Positions 44,106 to 52,894 of a DNA stretch of 64,000 nucleotides are shown one piece after another. The position numbers were made by a program, and so were the translations under genes. Every line of letters starts with the position of its first letter. Position 1 is the first letter of the stretch. The notes under the pieces are model-generated. The model worked only from the letters and a program-made list of their open reading frames with translations, made no database searches and had not been told where the DNA came from. Source of the DNA: Planctomicrobium piriforme (lineage in GTDB: Bacteria > Planctomycetota > Planctomycetia > Planctomycetales > Planctomycetaceae); the NCBI RefSeq assembly GCF_900113665.1, contig NZ_FOQD01000008.1, forward strand, positions 124,001 through 188,000, read 5' to 3'.

Positions 44106-45386
44106 ATGAAAGTGCTGGTGATCGGTTCTGGCGGGCGCGAACATGTTCTCGCCTGGAAGTTGAAACAGTCTCCGCAGGTGACGCAGGTCTTCTGCGCGCC
44201 CGGCAACGCCGGCACTGGCGTCGATGTCACGAATATTGACATCAATGCCAGCGACAGCGAACGGCTGGCTCAGTTCGCGAAGAACGAAAAGATCGATCTG
44301 ACGGTCGTCGGACCGGAAGGCCCGCTGGTCGGCGGCGTCGTCGATGTGTTCAAGAAGCACGGCTTGCGGGTGTTCGGCCCCAGTAAAGCGGCCGCCGCTC
44401 TCGAAGGGAGCAAGGCCTTCTGCAAAGACATCATGCGTCAGGCGAGCGTGCCGACGGCTGAATATCGCGTTTTCAAAGACGCGGAAGGGGCAATCGATTT
44501 CATCCAGGAACGAGACGAGACCCCGCTCGTTGTGAAGGCCGATGGCCTAGCGGCAGGCAAGGGGGTCGTCGTCTGCGAGAACAAGCTTGAGGCGATGGCC
44601 GCCGTCAACATGATCATGAAGCAGAACGCCTTTGGTGACGCCGGCAAGACGGTCGTCATAGAAGAAAAACTCGTCGGACAGGAAGTCAGCATTCTGGCCC
44701 TTGTCGACGGCAAGACGATCATCACGCTCGAAGCGGCGCAGGATCACAAAGCCGCTCACGACGGCGATACCGGCCCCAATACCGGCGGCATGGGCGCGTA
44801 CAGCCCCGCGCCGTTCGCCACGCCGGAGCTGATGGACACGGTCATCGAGAAAATCCTCATCCCGACCGTGCATACGATGCGCAAGGCAGGCGTGGAGTTT
44901 CGCGGCGTGCTTTACGCCGGACTGATGCTCACCTCGCAAGGCCCCAAAGTCCTCGAATACAACGTGCGTCTCGGCGACCCCGAGGCACAGGCGATTCTGA
45001 TGCGGCTCAAGACTGACATGTACGATGTTCTGTGCGCCGCTGCCGATGGAAAGCTCAAAGACCTGCCGCAACTGGAATGGGACGACCGCACTGCCATCTG
45101 CGTGGTCATGGCCTCCGAAGGCTACCCTGGTCCGATTTCGACGGGGCACCCAATTCGCGGCGTCGATGACGCGAACGCCCTGCCGGATGTAAAGGTCTTT
45201 CACGCTGGGACCGCGGTGCAGAAGGGGGAAGTCGTCAACACCGGCGGTCGAGTCCTCGGCGTCACCGCACTCGGCAAAGACGTCTCCGACGCGAAACGCA
45301 AAGCCTACGAAGCCGTCCGCTGCATCCGCTGGCAGGGAGCCTGGTGCCGGAAAGACATCTCCGACAAGGCCCGTACGGCGAACTGA
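44106..45386 (+). CDS. purD: Phosphoribosylamine-glycine ligase
   Basis: PurD makes glycinamide ribonucleotide from phosphoribosylamine, glycine and ATP in purine synthesis. The 426-residue protein starts MKVLVIGSGGREHVLAWKLK, an exact family opening, at ATG 44106 with a GAGGATGAGA ribosome site. ATP-grasp features follow: LVVKADGLAAGKGVVVCENK, VVIEEKLVGQEVSILALVDG, DGDTGPNTGGMGAYSPAPFA and LEYNVRLGDPEAQAILMRLK with the metal-binding Glu and Asn. Length is normal. It is divergent from the SDR gene. Confidence 0.97.
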   Translation: MKVLVIGSGGREHVLAWKLKQSPQVTQVFCAPGNAGTGVDVTNIDINASDSERLAQFAKNEKIDLTVVGPEGPLVGGVVDVFKKHGLRVFGPSKAAAALEGSKAFCKDIMRQASVPTAEYRVFKDAEGAIDFIQERDETPLVVKADGLAAGKGVVVCENKLEAMAAVNMIMKQNAFGDAGKTVVIEEKLVGQEVSILALVDGKTIITLEAAQDHKAAHDGDTGPNTGGMGAYSPAPFATPELMDTVIEKILIPTVHTMRKAGVEFRGVLYAGLMLTSQGPKVLEYNVRLGDPEAQAILMRLKTDMYDVLCAAADGKLKDLPQLEWDDRTAICVVMASEGYPGPISTGHPIRGVDDANALPDVKVFHAGTAVQKGEVVNTGGRVLGVTALGKDVSDAKRKAYEAVRCIRWQGAWCRKDISDKARTAN

Positions 45387-45412
45387 TTGCATTGAATGGC
45401 GGAGCGAAGACC

Positions 45413-45976
45413 ATGATCTCAACCCGGCAGGTTTATCGCATGCTTGGCAATGAGACGTTGTGGGATCTTGCCCATGACTGCCATGCGGCGTTGCAACAAA
45501 CTGAAATCCCCTATGCGGTTGCTGGGGATGTCGCGGTCTGCCTGCATGGTTACCGCCGCAACACGGTTGACCTCGATCTACTGGTGAGAGCGGTCGATCA
45601 GGCGCAGATCAAAACGGCCTTCGAATCGCAGGGATTCACCTGGGCAGCGGAACAACAGGAGTTTCGCTCCGCCGACGGCATTCCCGTGCACTTCCTGTTT
45701 GCAGGCGAGCGGTCCGGGCCTGGCGCGGAAGCACGCTTTCCCGACCCGGCCGAGCAGAAGAATCTTACGATTGTCGACGGCCTGCAGACGCTGTCCCTCG
45801 CCCGGCTGATCGAAACCAAGCTCGCCTCCGGCGAGGGCAACATGCGGCGGACCCACAAAGATTTTGCGGATGTGGTCGAGCTGATCGCCATTCACGGCCT
45901 GCGTAGCGAATACGCGCGTCATCTCCACAAGTCGATCCGCAAGACCTTCCGTGAACTCGTCAAAACTGTACGCTAA
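45413..45976 (+). CDS. Nucleotidyltransferase-fold protein
   Basis: The 187-residue protein starts at ATG 45413 with a GGAG site, just after purD. It carries a minimal nucleotidyltransferase signature, YAVAGDVAVCLHGYRRNTVD followed by LDLLV: a Gly-rich turn and a DLDLL acidic pair, as in AbiEii-type or MNT proteins. The third Asp is not obvious. The C-terminal helices (LQTLSLARLIETKLASGEGN, HKDFADVVELIAIHGLRSEY) match the AbiEii-like helper part that often reads KLxxxR...KDxxDl. No adjacent antitoxin gene is seen. It may be an orphan toxin-like or housekeeping protein. Confidence 0.7.
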   Translation: MISTRQVYRMLGNETLWDLAHDCHAALQQTEIPYAVAGDVAVCLHGYRRNTVDLDLLVRAVDQAQIKTAFESQGFTWAAEQQEFRSADGIPVHFLFAGERSGPGAEARFPDPAEQKNLTIVDGLQTLSLARLIETKLASGEGNMRRTHKDFADVVELIAIHGLRSEYARHLHKSIRKTFRELVKTVR

Positions 45977-46023
45977 TTGCTGTCACTCTTTGAACTGTTT
46001 TCGCGCTTGATTCAGGGCCTCAT

Positions 46024-47637
46024 ATGTTTCCATCGCGACTGGTGTTGCTGTTTTTGGTTTTCTCTGGCACATGGGCGGCTGCTGAAACAAAGCCGTCAGT
46101 GCAGTATGACGTCGTCGTCTACGGCGGCGTCCCCTGCGGGATCGCTGCCTCGATTGCCGCGGCACGCGAAGGGGCATCGGTCGTTCTGATCGAGCCGACA
46201 AAGCATGTCGGTGGCCTCAATACCAGCGGGCTTAATACGGCCGAATCCGAACACATGCTGAAGTGGACGTTCGGCGGCATCGCCCTCGAGTTCTATCAGC
46301 GGATGGGACAGATTTACGGGACGAACCAGCCTGAGTACTTTTTCGAATCCCACGTTGCGGAACAGGCGTTTCTCGACCTGTTGAAAGCGGCGAATGTGCC
46401 AGTCCGGTACGGCGTGTATGTCGTCAGCGCGGATCGGGAAGGGAAACGCGTTCGCCGCATCACGCTCAGCGACGGCACGGTCATCTCTGGAAAAACCTTC
46501 ATCGATGCCAGCTATGAAGGGGATCTCATGGCGCTGGCCGACGTGAGTTACACGTTCGGGCGAGAGAGCACTGCCGACTACGGTGAAGACGGGGCCGGCA
46601 TCCGCTTCGAGCCGACAACCCGGAAGGCCGCCACTGTTGATGAACGCGGCCAACTGCTGCCCGGCATCAGCGGCTGGGCGAAAGACTACCAGCCTGGGGC
46701 CGCCCATCCCGGCGTCATGAACTACAACTGGCGTCTCACCTTCACTCAAGTCAAAGACAAGCTCGTCCCAATCCCCGCGCCGCAGCACTACGATCAAGCC
46801 AGATATCGTCTCCTTGAAAACTGGTTGAAGGAAAAAGCCAGTCGGAACGAGCCAGTCGTCCTCAAGGACATTCTGGATCTCTATCCCCGCCGCAACGGGC
46901 ACATCGAGGTCAACAACAAACAGGTTGCGGTCATTTCCATCGGCGACTTCGGGGCCCAATTCAAATACCCCGATGCCGGCCCAGCCGAGCGGCAGCAGAT
47001 CATCGCCGAACATACCGACTACACGCTCGGCCTGTTGCATTTTCTGGCGAATGACCCTTCCGTGCCTGAGAAGCTCCGGGCGGAGATGCGGAGTTATGGA
47101 CTGCACAAGGACGAGTTCACAGACAACGGAAATTGGCCTTACCAGCTCTATGTCCGCGAAGCCCGGCGCATGCGGGCAGCGACTGTGGTCACGCAGAAAG
47201 ACGTCATTGAGGATCGTCGCAAGCCGGATTCGATTGCCGTCGGCAGCCACTTCATCGACTCGCATCATGTGCAACGCCTGGCCGCTTCACCGACCGAGTT
47301 CGTCAACGAGGGCCGCTTGTGGCGAGTGGGATACGCCTACCAGATCCCCTATCGGGCACTCACACCCAAGCCTGAAGAATGCGAGAACCTGCTGGTCCCC
47401 GGCGCGGCGAGCTACACGCATGTGGCCTACTGCACGTTGCGGCTTGAAAGCACCTGGATGATGGTCGGCCATGCTGCAGGCGTTGCCGCGTCGATGAGTG
47501 CTCAGTCCGACAAAAGCGTCCAGTCTGTCGACCTGCCGTCACTGCAAAACAAGCTCCGCACTCAGGGCCAGATCATCGACTTCCTCCCCGCCCAGCCTGA
47601 ACAGTTCGAACATGGGAAGCACGAGAAACAGTTTTAG
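46024..47637 (+). CDS. Secreted FAD-dependent oxidoreductase
   Basis: The 537-residue protein has a signal peptide (LVLLFLVFSGTWAAAE) and an FAD-binding Rossmann start (YDVVVYGGVPCGIAASIAAA, with the acidic end of strand two in VVLIEP). It continues HVGGLNTSGLNTAES and FIDASYEGDLMALADVSYTF, and ends with LLVPGAASYTHVAYCTLRLE followed by WMMVGHAAGVAASMS. This is the FAD_oxidored family that is multiplied in planctomycetes and often found near sulfatases and sugar catabolism genes; the substrate is unknown. It stands alone on the plus strand, 47 bases after the nucleotidyltransferase gene. Confidence 0.85.
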   Translation: MFPSRLVLLFLVFSGTWAAAETKPSVQYDVVVYGGVPCGIAASIAAAREGASVVLIEPTKHVGGLNTSGLNTAESEHMLKWTFGGIALEFYQRMGQIYGTNQPEYFFESHVAEQAFLDLLKAANVPVRYGVYVVSADREGKRVRRITLSDGTVISGKTFIDASYEGDLMALADVSYTFGRESTADYGEDGAGIRFEPTTRKAATVDERGQLLPGISGWAKDYQPGAAHPGVMNYNWRLTFTQVKDKLVPIPAPQHYDQARYRLLENWLKEKASRNEPVVLKDILDLYPRRNGHIEVNNKQVAVISIGDFGAQFKYPDAGPAERQQIIAEHTDYTLGLLHFLANDPSVPEKLRAEMRSYGLHKDEFTDNGNWPYQLYVREARRMRAATVVTQKDVIEDRRKPDSIAVGSHFIDSHHVQRLAASPTEFVNEGRLWRVGYAYQIPYRALTPKPEECENLLVPGAASYTHVAYCTLRLESTWMMVGHAAGVAASMSAQSDKSVQSVDLPSLQNKLRTQGQIIDFLPAQPEQFEHGKHEKQF

Positions 47638-47665
47638 TTTAGCCCCCACATTCGAAAGCGCGTCG

Positions 47666-47757
47666 CGAATTTCGAAATCCGAATTTCGAAGCACGAAATC
47701 CCAATCAAAGACGAATGAACTCGTTTCGGATTTGTGATTTCGTACTTCGGATTTTCT
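47666..47757. repeat. TTTCGAAATCCGAA repeat, convergent gap
   Basis: Several TTCGAAATCCGAATTTCGAA-type units at 47669-47699 face their complement (ATTTCGTACTTCGGATTTT) at 47737-47755, so the element can form a hairpin. The core occurs in reverse at 7524-7556. It fills the gap between the convergent oxidoreductase and lipoprotein genes and may work as a two-way terminator. Confidence 0.65.
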
Positions 47758-47762
47758 GTCAC

Positions 47763-48176
47763 TCATTCTGACTTCAAATCGAAGTTCAAAACATTCTGCG
47801 GGCCGTGCATCACTTCCGCTGTCAGCGTCGTCTCGGTGTTGTATTTCGCGGGGATCAGTGATCGGACCGAGGGCGGGTTCTCGAACTGATCTTCGGCGCT
47901 GCCGCCCCCTTCGACCACTTCCGACTTAATGGCGACTCTGTAGCCGCCGGCAGTCAGGCCGGTGGACTCTGGCAGTGAGAATTTTCCGTTCTGAATCGGC
48001 GCGCCCGAGACGACGGGCCCTTCTTTTCTCGGGTAGAACACGATCTCACCAGTCTCGAGCGGCTTGCCGTCGAGATTCACGGTTCCGCTGACGGTGTACC
48101 GCTGGTAACCATCTTCGGCCTTCCCACACCCGGCCAGGCAGAGCATAAGAGCCACGAGCAGCGATCTGTCATTCAT
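47763..48176 (-). CDS. Small transthyretin-like lipoprotein
   Basis: Starting at ATG 48176 the protein has 137 residues, with a signal and a clear lipobox (LLVALMLCLAGC). The mature part is a beta sandwich of the carboxypeptidase-regulatory/transthyretin-like type often seen in planctomycetes: YTVSGTVNLDGKPLETGEIV, FYPRKEGPVVSGAPIQNGKF, LTAGGYRVAIKSE, IPAKYNTETTLTAEV. The GTVxLDGKPL opening with IPxKYN near the end is diagnostic. Such lipoproteins commonly sit next to DUF1559 genes, as here. Exact function unknown. Confidence 0.82.
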   Translation of the reverse strand: MNDRSLLVALMLCLAGCGKAEDGYQRYTVSGTVNLDGKPLETGEIVFYPRKEGPVVSGAPIQNGKFSLPESTGLTAGGYRVAIKSEVVEGGGSAEDQFENPPSVRSLIPAKYNTETTLTAEVMHGPQNVLNFDLKSE

Positions 48177-48226
48177 ATCGAAGCGATTCAACGAAACACC
48201 CAACCATTTTTGCGGAGAAACAACGA

Positions 48227-48259
48227 CGCCTGCTGTTCCAGGCTTGGGAACAGCAGGCG
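48227..48259 (-). terminator. Hairpin after DUF1559 gene
   Basis: A perfect 13-pair stem (CGCCTGCTGTTCC with GGAACAGCAGGCG) and seven-base loop is followed on the minus strand by a T-rich stretch (TCGTTGTTTCT). It lies between the DUF1559 gene and the lipoprotein gene and may end most DUF1559 transcripts. Confidence 0.75.
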
Positions 48260-48297
48260 GGAAGTCGATGCGTGAGGGAGATTCAGTAGTTCCAAGT

Positions 48298-48405
48298 CGT
48301 CAGTTTTCAGTGATCAGTTTGAAATGCCTGAATTGGTCGCGAGTTGCGTTTTCATAGTTCAAATTGATTTGAACTGATTACTGACAACTAAAAACTGAGA
48401 GCTAT
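48298..48405. repeat. CAGTTTTCAGT-type repeat, copy 2
   Basis: The left arm CGTCAGTTTTCAGTGATCAG starts at 48298; the complementary right arm (AACTGATTACTGACAACTAA) begins near 48376. CAGTTTTCAGTGATCAG is identical over 17 bases to the complement of part of the array at 55313-55341, and CAGTTTGAAATGC recurs at 24552-24590. It lies 3' of the DUF1559 gene. Confidence 0.65.
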
Positions 48406-48410
48406 TGAAA

Positions 48411-49391
48411 TTAGAACTCCGACAGTACTTCGCCGTTCGCCATCGTGCTCAGGGCGCGAATGGAGCCGGTGTCGATGTTGTTGCTGATGAACCGCACCGC
48501 GCCGTCGCAGAGCAGGGCATGAGCCCCGCCGGTGTGCTTGCTGCGCATCGACAATTGGTGGGTGTAACCGGTGTTGTTGCCGAGTCCGCAGGGCATGTCG
48601 ACTGTACTCACGCACTGGCCCGAGGGGACCAGGTCGGCGATGGGGGTGTTGGGCGGCAGATTGCCTGTGACGAGGGCGTTCATGCCGTACTGCACGAGCC
48701 CGCGATAGTCGGGCGAGGTCGCTCCGACTCGAATTTCACCCATCATCATCGTGTTGGAAAGTCCATCGGTGATTTTGGCGAAGCTGGTGGCGCGGCCTTC
48801 GCGTGTGTCCGAGAAATCAAACGGGCCAGCAGAGTAGGTGGCGCCGTTCACGTTCCCCTTGCCGATGTTCGTGTTGCCTGCGTTGGCCAGGTAGTTGACC
48901 TGAGGAACGTTGTTGAAATAGGCCGCTTGAGAATCGCTGGGGCAGAGCATGACCGGAATGACGGTCTGGCTCAGCGTGCGATTGGGCTCGGTGCTGTAGT
49001 AGTTGGCGTTCTGATCGTACTGGTTGTAAATGGCCGCCTGTTCGATGTAAGGGAGAATGCGGCGAAACCAGGTGTACCCGCTGACGGTGATCGCAAAATT
49101 TCCGCCGGCCCGCATCACGCCAATTGGCAGTCTGCTCGTGGCGTCGTGATAGTTGTGCATCGCCAGCCCCAGTTGCTTGAGGTTGTTCTTGCACTGGGAC
49201 CGCCGAGCCGCTTCACGGGCCTGCTGGACGGCCGGCAGCAGCAGGGCGACGAGGATCGCGATGATGGCAATCACCACAAGTAGTTCGATCAACGTGAAGC
49301 CCGGCTGGCGACGACGCAGCGTGGGGACACCTCCGGTTTCTGGCTTCCCGGCTGGCCGGCTCGCTGTTGCTGTGAAATGAGACAAATTCAT
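48411..49391 (-). CDS. DUF1559 pseudopilin-like secreted protein
   Basis: A planctomycete hallmark family. The 326-residue protein starts at ATG 49391 with an AGGAG site. It has a type IV prepilin-like leader ending before the Phe of RRRQPGFTLIELLVVIAIIA, with the conserved Glu5, and a membrane helix continuing ILVALLLPAVQQAREAARRS. The body carries CKNNLKQLGLAMHNYHDATS, MLCPSDS and, near the end, HTGGAHALLCDGAVRFISNN, the H-x-G-G..N..f.DGSV type motif. Role unknown; probably displayed on the cell surface. It is divergent from the sigma factor gene. Confidence 0.93.
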   Translation of the reverse strand: MNLSHFTATASRPAGKPETGGVPTLRRRQPGFTLIELLVVIAIIAILVALLLPAVQQAREAARRSQCKNNLKQLGLAMHNYHDATSRLPIGVMRAGGNFAITVSGYTWFRRILPYIEQAAIYNQYDQNANYYSTEPNRTLSQTVIPVMLCPSDSQAAYFNNVPQVNYLANAGNTNIGKGNVNGATYSAGPFDFSDTREGRATSFAKITDGLSNTMMMGEIRVGATSPDYRGLVQYGMNALVTGNLPPNTPIADLVPSGQCVSTVDMPCGLGNNTGYTHQLSMRSKHTGGAHALLCDGAVRFISNNIDTGSIRALSTMANGEVLSEF

Positions 49392-49667
49392 GAGCGACTC
49401 CTGAAGCAAAAATAATTCCACATTTCCCGGGGAGACCGGAAACGAGGCAGCGGTTTTCTCGAATGAAAACAGCCCGCCAGCGGCCGACTCCCGTTTGGGT
49501 ATGTGTATGTCGCACGAGCGTAGCGTTCGTTAGCCGTCGATTTCCGGTCTTCACGCGAAGTTAACGATTCAGGGTTAAAGTGGGCTGATTGAGACTGGAA
49601 ACGCGGGCCTTGCTGATGGATGTTCCCCCACCTGGAGTCCATTTCGCCGCCCGTGATATGCGAGACC

Positions 49668-50255
49668 ATGGAAAACAAAACTCAACTGCTGCCGGAATCA
49701 GGCGACGAATCGTCGTCCGCCTTGTTGCAGTCGCGTTCCCGGGAGCTGTTAGCCCGTAATTGGGTCAAGGTTCAGCCAGCCCTCACGGCTTTCATCATGG
49801 CCTCGACGCCGCAATTTTCGGACGCCGAAGACTTGCTGCAGGAAGTGGCCGCCGAGGTCGCTCTGCGGTTCGACGACTACGATCCGTCTCGCCCTTTTCT
49901 GCCGTGGGCGATGTGGGTCGCGAAAATCAAAGTCGCCGATTTCTATCGAGCGAAAGAGCGGGGTAAAGTCGTCTTTCTGGATGAATCGATCGAGGCGCTG
50001 GGGGAGGCCTGTCTGCGCGTCCAGGAGTCGCTCTCGGAAGAGAAATGGGCGCTCGAGAAATGCCTGACCCAGCTCACCGACCGGTCGCGGTCCTTGTTGA
50101 AGCTCCGCTATTTCGATGACTTGAAACCGCACGAGATCAGTGAGCAGCTCGGATTGTCGCCAGGCTCGGTGCGGGTCACGCTGTCTCGAATTCGTACCAC
50201 CCTGGCAGAGTGCGTTCAGAAATCGCTCGGGAGATTGCCGGCCTCACATGGATGA
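49668..50255 (+). CDS. ECF-type sigma factor (planctomycete family)
   Basis: The 195-residue sigma factor contains region 2 (FSDAEDLLQEVAAEVALRFD, FLPWAMWVAKIKVADFYRAK) and region 4 (LEKCLTQLTDRSRSLLKLRY, FDDLKPHEISEQLGLSPGSV, RVTLSRIRTTLAECV). The ATG at 49668 is used; an in-frame start at 49620 would add 16 residues. Its stop overlaps the start of the next gene by eight bases, so the downstream membrane protein is its probable partner and controller. It belongs to the group common in Rhodopirellula-like bacteria. Confidence 0.9.
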   Translation: MENKTQLLPESGDESSSALLQSRSRELLARNWVKVQPALTAFIMASTPQFSDAEDLLQEVAAEVALRFDDYDPSRPFLPWAMWVAKIKVADFYRAKERGKVVFLDESIEALGEACLRVQESLSEEKWALEKCLTQLTDRSRSLLKLRYFDDLKPHEISEQLGLSPGSVRVTLSRIRTTLAECVQKSLGRLPASHG

Positions 50256-51444
50256 CGCGCAAGCCCTTGAACTGATCGACGCCCATCTTGATGACCAGGA
50301 CATCACCCTGGAACAGGCCGAATCGCTGAAGGTGTGGCTGCGCGAGAATCCCGAGCATGCCGACCGCGCGTTCCATCGGCTCTTCCTGCATGCATTTTTG
50401 CGACAGCGATTGCAGTATTCGGCGCTCCCCGCTCCGACCGGACTCGTGCTGGCTGAACAATCACACAACTCCGCGCTCGCACCACAGTTAGATTTCATTT
50501 CAGATGACGCGTCACTCGATCTGAATGTCAAAAAAAACTCTCGCCCGCAATGGCCCGTCTGGCTCTTGAGCGGGGTGATCTGCTTAATTGTCGCTGCGAG
50601 TTGGCTGGCCTTTCGCGTGGTGACCTCGCCCGGCGTTGCTGCGCCGCAGCTGTGCGTCTACGAAGGCTTCGATTACCCGGCGACAGAGCCGCCGCCGTTT
50701 CTGGGAGACGGCAGCAAATGGCCCACGACCGGCGGCTTGCAGGGGCTCGCCGGGGGATCAGGCTGGGCGGAGCCGTGGCAGGAAACTGCGCCGAAAGTGT
50801 CAGTCCTCGTGGCCGACACGGCAGCGAATGCCTGGCGGGCGAGCGACATGCGCAAGTTCGGCCCGCTGGGATATGCCGATTCGCAGGGGCGCGTGCTGCA
50901 GTCTTCTGGGATTCAGATGCGAACGGCGGCTGGTCCCGTCAGTACGACCAGGCGGCGCGTCAATGTCACGTCGTTTCCCGCTTTGATGACAGACGAGCAG
51001 GGAGTAGGGCGCGACGGCGCGATTCTCTGGCTCAGCATGCTGGCTCAATCATTCGATGGCCGCGGGCTGGGGAGTTTCGCGTTTCTCCAACTCGGAAGTG
51101 AAGTGGCCGGATTTCGCCTCGGCAAACTCGCGTCCGTTCCTTCTGGAAACTGGTCAGCGTCGGGCGTGTTTGAAGGGACCGAGGCAAACTTCCGCTGGAG
51201 CGATGTCCCCTCAGGCGAGGCAGTGTTCCTGGTCGCCCGTATTACCTTCAGACCGGGGGCGGAAGAGGTCGACGTCTGGATCGATCCCAGTCTCGAGGCC
51301 GAGCCGTCGGTCAAGGAGACCAGCCTGCACCTGTCGCTTCCGGACTTCCGCTTCCAGGAACTCTCGGTCAGCAGCCGCTACACCACCGATTTCGACGAAA
51401 TCCGGCTCGGAGCCACCTTCCGCGACGTTGCGCCGATTCGCTGA
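50248..51444 (+). CDS. Membrane partner of ECF sigma, with LamG-like outer domain
   Basis: Translation from ATG 50248 gives 398 residues. The N-terminal 90 residues are acidic and helical (ALELIDAHLDDQDITLEQAE, SLKVWLRENPEHADRAFHRL) as in sigma-interacting domains of this group. One membrane helix follows (WLLSGVICLIVAASWLAFRV). The outside part resembles a planctomycete LamG-type beta domain (YEGFDYP, GGLQGLAGGSGWAEPWQ, ARITFRPGAEEVDVWIDPS, TTDFDEIRLG). It overlaps the sigma gene, so it is likely an anti-sigma factor or surface sensor. A classical zinc or FecR domain is not seen. Confidence 0.8.
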   Translation: MDDAQALELIDAHLDDQDITLEQAESLKVWLRENPEHADRAFHRLFLHAFLRQRLQYSALPAPTGLVLAEQSHNSALAPQLDFISDDASLDLNVKKNSRPQWPVWLLSGVICLIVAASWLAFRVVTSPGVAAPQLCVYEGFDYPATEPPPFLGDGSKWPTTGGLQGLAGGSGWAEPWQETAPKVSVLVADTAANAWRASDMRKFGPLGYADSQGRVLQSSGIQMRTAAGPVSTTRRRVNVTSFPALMTDEQGVGRDGAILWLSMLAQSFDGRGLGSFAFLQLGSEVAGFRLGKLASVPSGNWSASGVFEGTEANFRWSDVPSGEAVFLVARITFRPGAEEVDVWIDPSLEAEPSVKETSLHLSLPDFRFQELSVSSRYTTDFDEIRLGATFRDVAPIR

Positions 51445-51676
51445 GTCCACGGTTCTTTCAGCGGGGTCGCAGAGAGAGCGAAACGCATCCTCAGTGACCA
51501 GCTCTTCTGGCCCCGCAGTTTGAATTCAATCTGCATTTTCAACGAAACAATTCTCGCCGCACCAAATATGTGGTCCTGAGACTCTTACGGAACGGAACCT
51601 GCATCGGAGGATAAGTAACAACGAGCGATCGGAACTCGGTCGCCCGCACTCTTCCCGACGGAGCAGGAGAACGGCG

Positions 51677-52849
51677 ATGAAGGCTCTTTGCTGGCATGGA
51701 AAAGGGGACGTCCGCTGTGACACGGTGCCCGACCCGAAAATCGTTGATCCAACCGACATGATCGTGCGGATCACCGCGACCGCAATCTGCGGTTCTGACC
51801 TGCATCTTTACGACGGCATGATGCCGACCATGGAATCGGGCGACATTCTCGGCCACGAGCCGATGGGCATCGTCGAAGAAGTCGGCAAAGAGGTCAAAAA
51901 CTTTGTGCGGGGCGACCGTGTCGTCGTCCCCTTCACGATCTCTTGCGGCCACTGCTGGTTCTGCGACAAGCAGATGTTCTCGCTCTGCGATAACTCGAAC
52001 CCGAACGCCGACATTGCCAGAAAAGCGATGGGCCACTCCCCCGCCGGATTGTTCGGTTACTCGCACATGCTGGGGGGCTACGCAGGCGGTCAGGCGGAAT
52101 ATCTGCGAGTCCCGTATGCCGATGTGAGCCCTCTGAAGATCGAATCCGATCTCCCGGACGACAAGGTGCTGTTTCTCTCGGACATCTTCCCCACCGGATA
52201 CATGGCGGCCGAGAACGCCGAGATCGAACCGGGTGAAACGGTCGCCGTGTGGGGCTGCGGGCCAGTTGGCCTGTTCGCCATGCAGAGTGCGTGGATGCTG
52301 AAAGCCGGCCGCGTCATCGCCATCGACCGCGTGGCGGAACGGCTGGAAATGGCGCAGACTTTTGGTCGCGCTGAAACCATCGATTTTACGAAACAGGATG
52401 TCTACGAAACACTGATGGAACAGACGAACGGTCGCGGGCCTGACCGCTGCATCGATGCGGTCGGCGCCGAGGCACACGGGACGGGAGCCTGGGATGCCGT
52501 CTACGACAACGTGAAACAGACCTTCATGATGGCTACGGACCGAGCCCATGTCCTCCGCGAAGCGATCATGTGCTGTCGCAAAGGAGGGACGCTCTCCGTT
52601 CCCGGCGTCTACATCGGCTTCCCCGACAAGCTGCCGTTCGGAGCCCTGATGAACAAAGGCCTGTCCATCCGCTCCGGGCAGACGCATGTCGCCAAATACC
52701 ACCGCATGCTGCTGCAGAAGATCGAAGCAGGCGAGATCGACCCGTCGCAAATCATCACCCACCGCGTCTCACTGGAAGAAGGCCCGGCCGCATACAAGAC
52801 GTTCCGCGACAAGAAGGACCGCTGTGTCAAGGTGGTGCTGACCCCGTGA
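51677..52849 (+). CDS. Zinc-dependent alcohol dehydrogenase family
   Basis: The 390-residue medium-chain dehydrogenase has the catalytic zinc site (ATAICGSDLHLYDG with Cys38, GHEPMGIVEEVG with the His-Glu pair), a structural zinc loop with four Cys (CGHCWFCDKQMFSLC) and the cofactor motif VAVWGCGPVGLFAMQSAWML. The overall pattern with the EIEPGETVAVWGCGPVG block matches the glutathione-independent formaldehyde/threonine dehydrogenase-like group, but the substrate is not certain. A strong ribosome site (GGAG) precedes the ATG. It appears to be a single-gene unit. Confidence 0.93.
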   Translation: MKALCWHGKGDVRCDTVPDPKIVDPTDMIVRITATAICGSDLHLYDGMMPTMESGDILGHEPMGIVEEVGKEVKNFVRGDRVVVPFTISCGHCWFCDKQMFSLCDNSNPNADIARKAMGHSPAGLFGYSHMLGGYAGGQAEYLRVPYADVSPLKIESDLPDDKVLFLSDIFPTGYMAAENAEIEPGETVAVWGCGPVGLFAMQSAWMLKAGRVIAIDRVAERLEMAQTFGRAETIDFTKQDVYETLMEQTNGRGPDRCIDAVGAEAHGTGAWDAVYDNVKQTFMMATDRAHVLREAIMCCRKGGTLSVPGVYIGFPDKLPFGALMNKGLSIRSGQTHVAKYHRMLLQKIEAGEIDPSQIITHRVSLEEGPAAYKTFRDKKDRCVKVVLTP

Positions 52850-52894
52850 GTGGCGTAATAGGCGATTATCCACCAAGCATAGATGAGAAGGTGA

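Noticed and set aside
44547..45422. 291-codon minus-strand frame over purD
   Set aside because: Antisense to a complete purD with full ATP-grasp motifs.
46096..47274. 392-codon minus-strand frame over the FAD oxidoreductase
   Set aside because: Antisense shadow of a well-supported gene; composition is untypical and no motif is seen.
51539..52762. 407-codon minus-strand frame over the alcohol dehydrogenase
   Set aside because: The plus-strand gene has all zinc and NAD motifs; this frame is its mirror.
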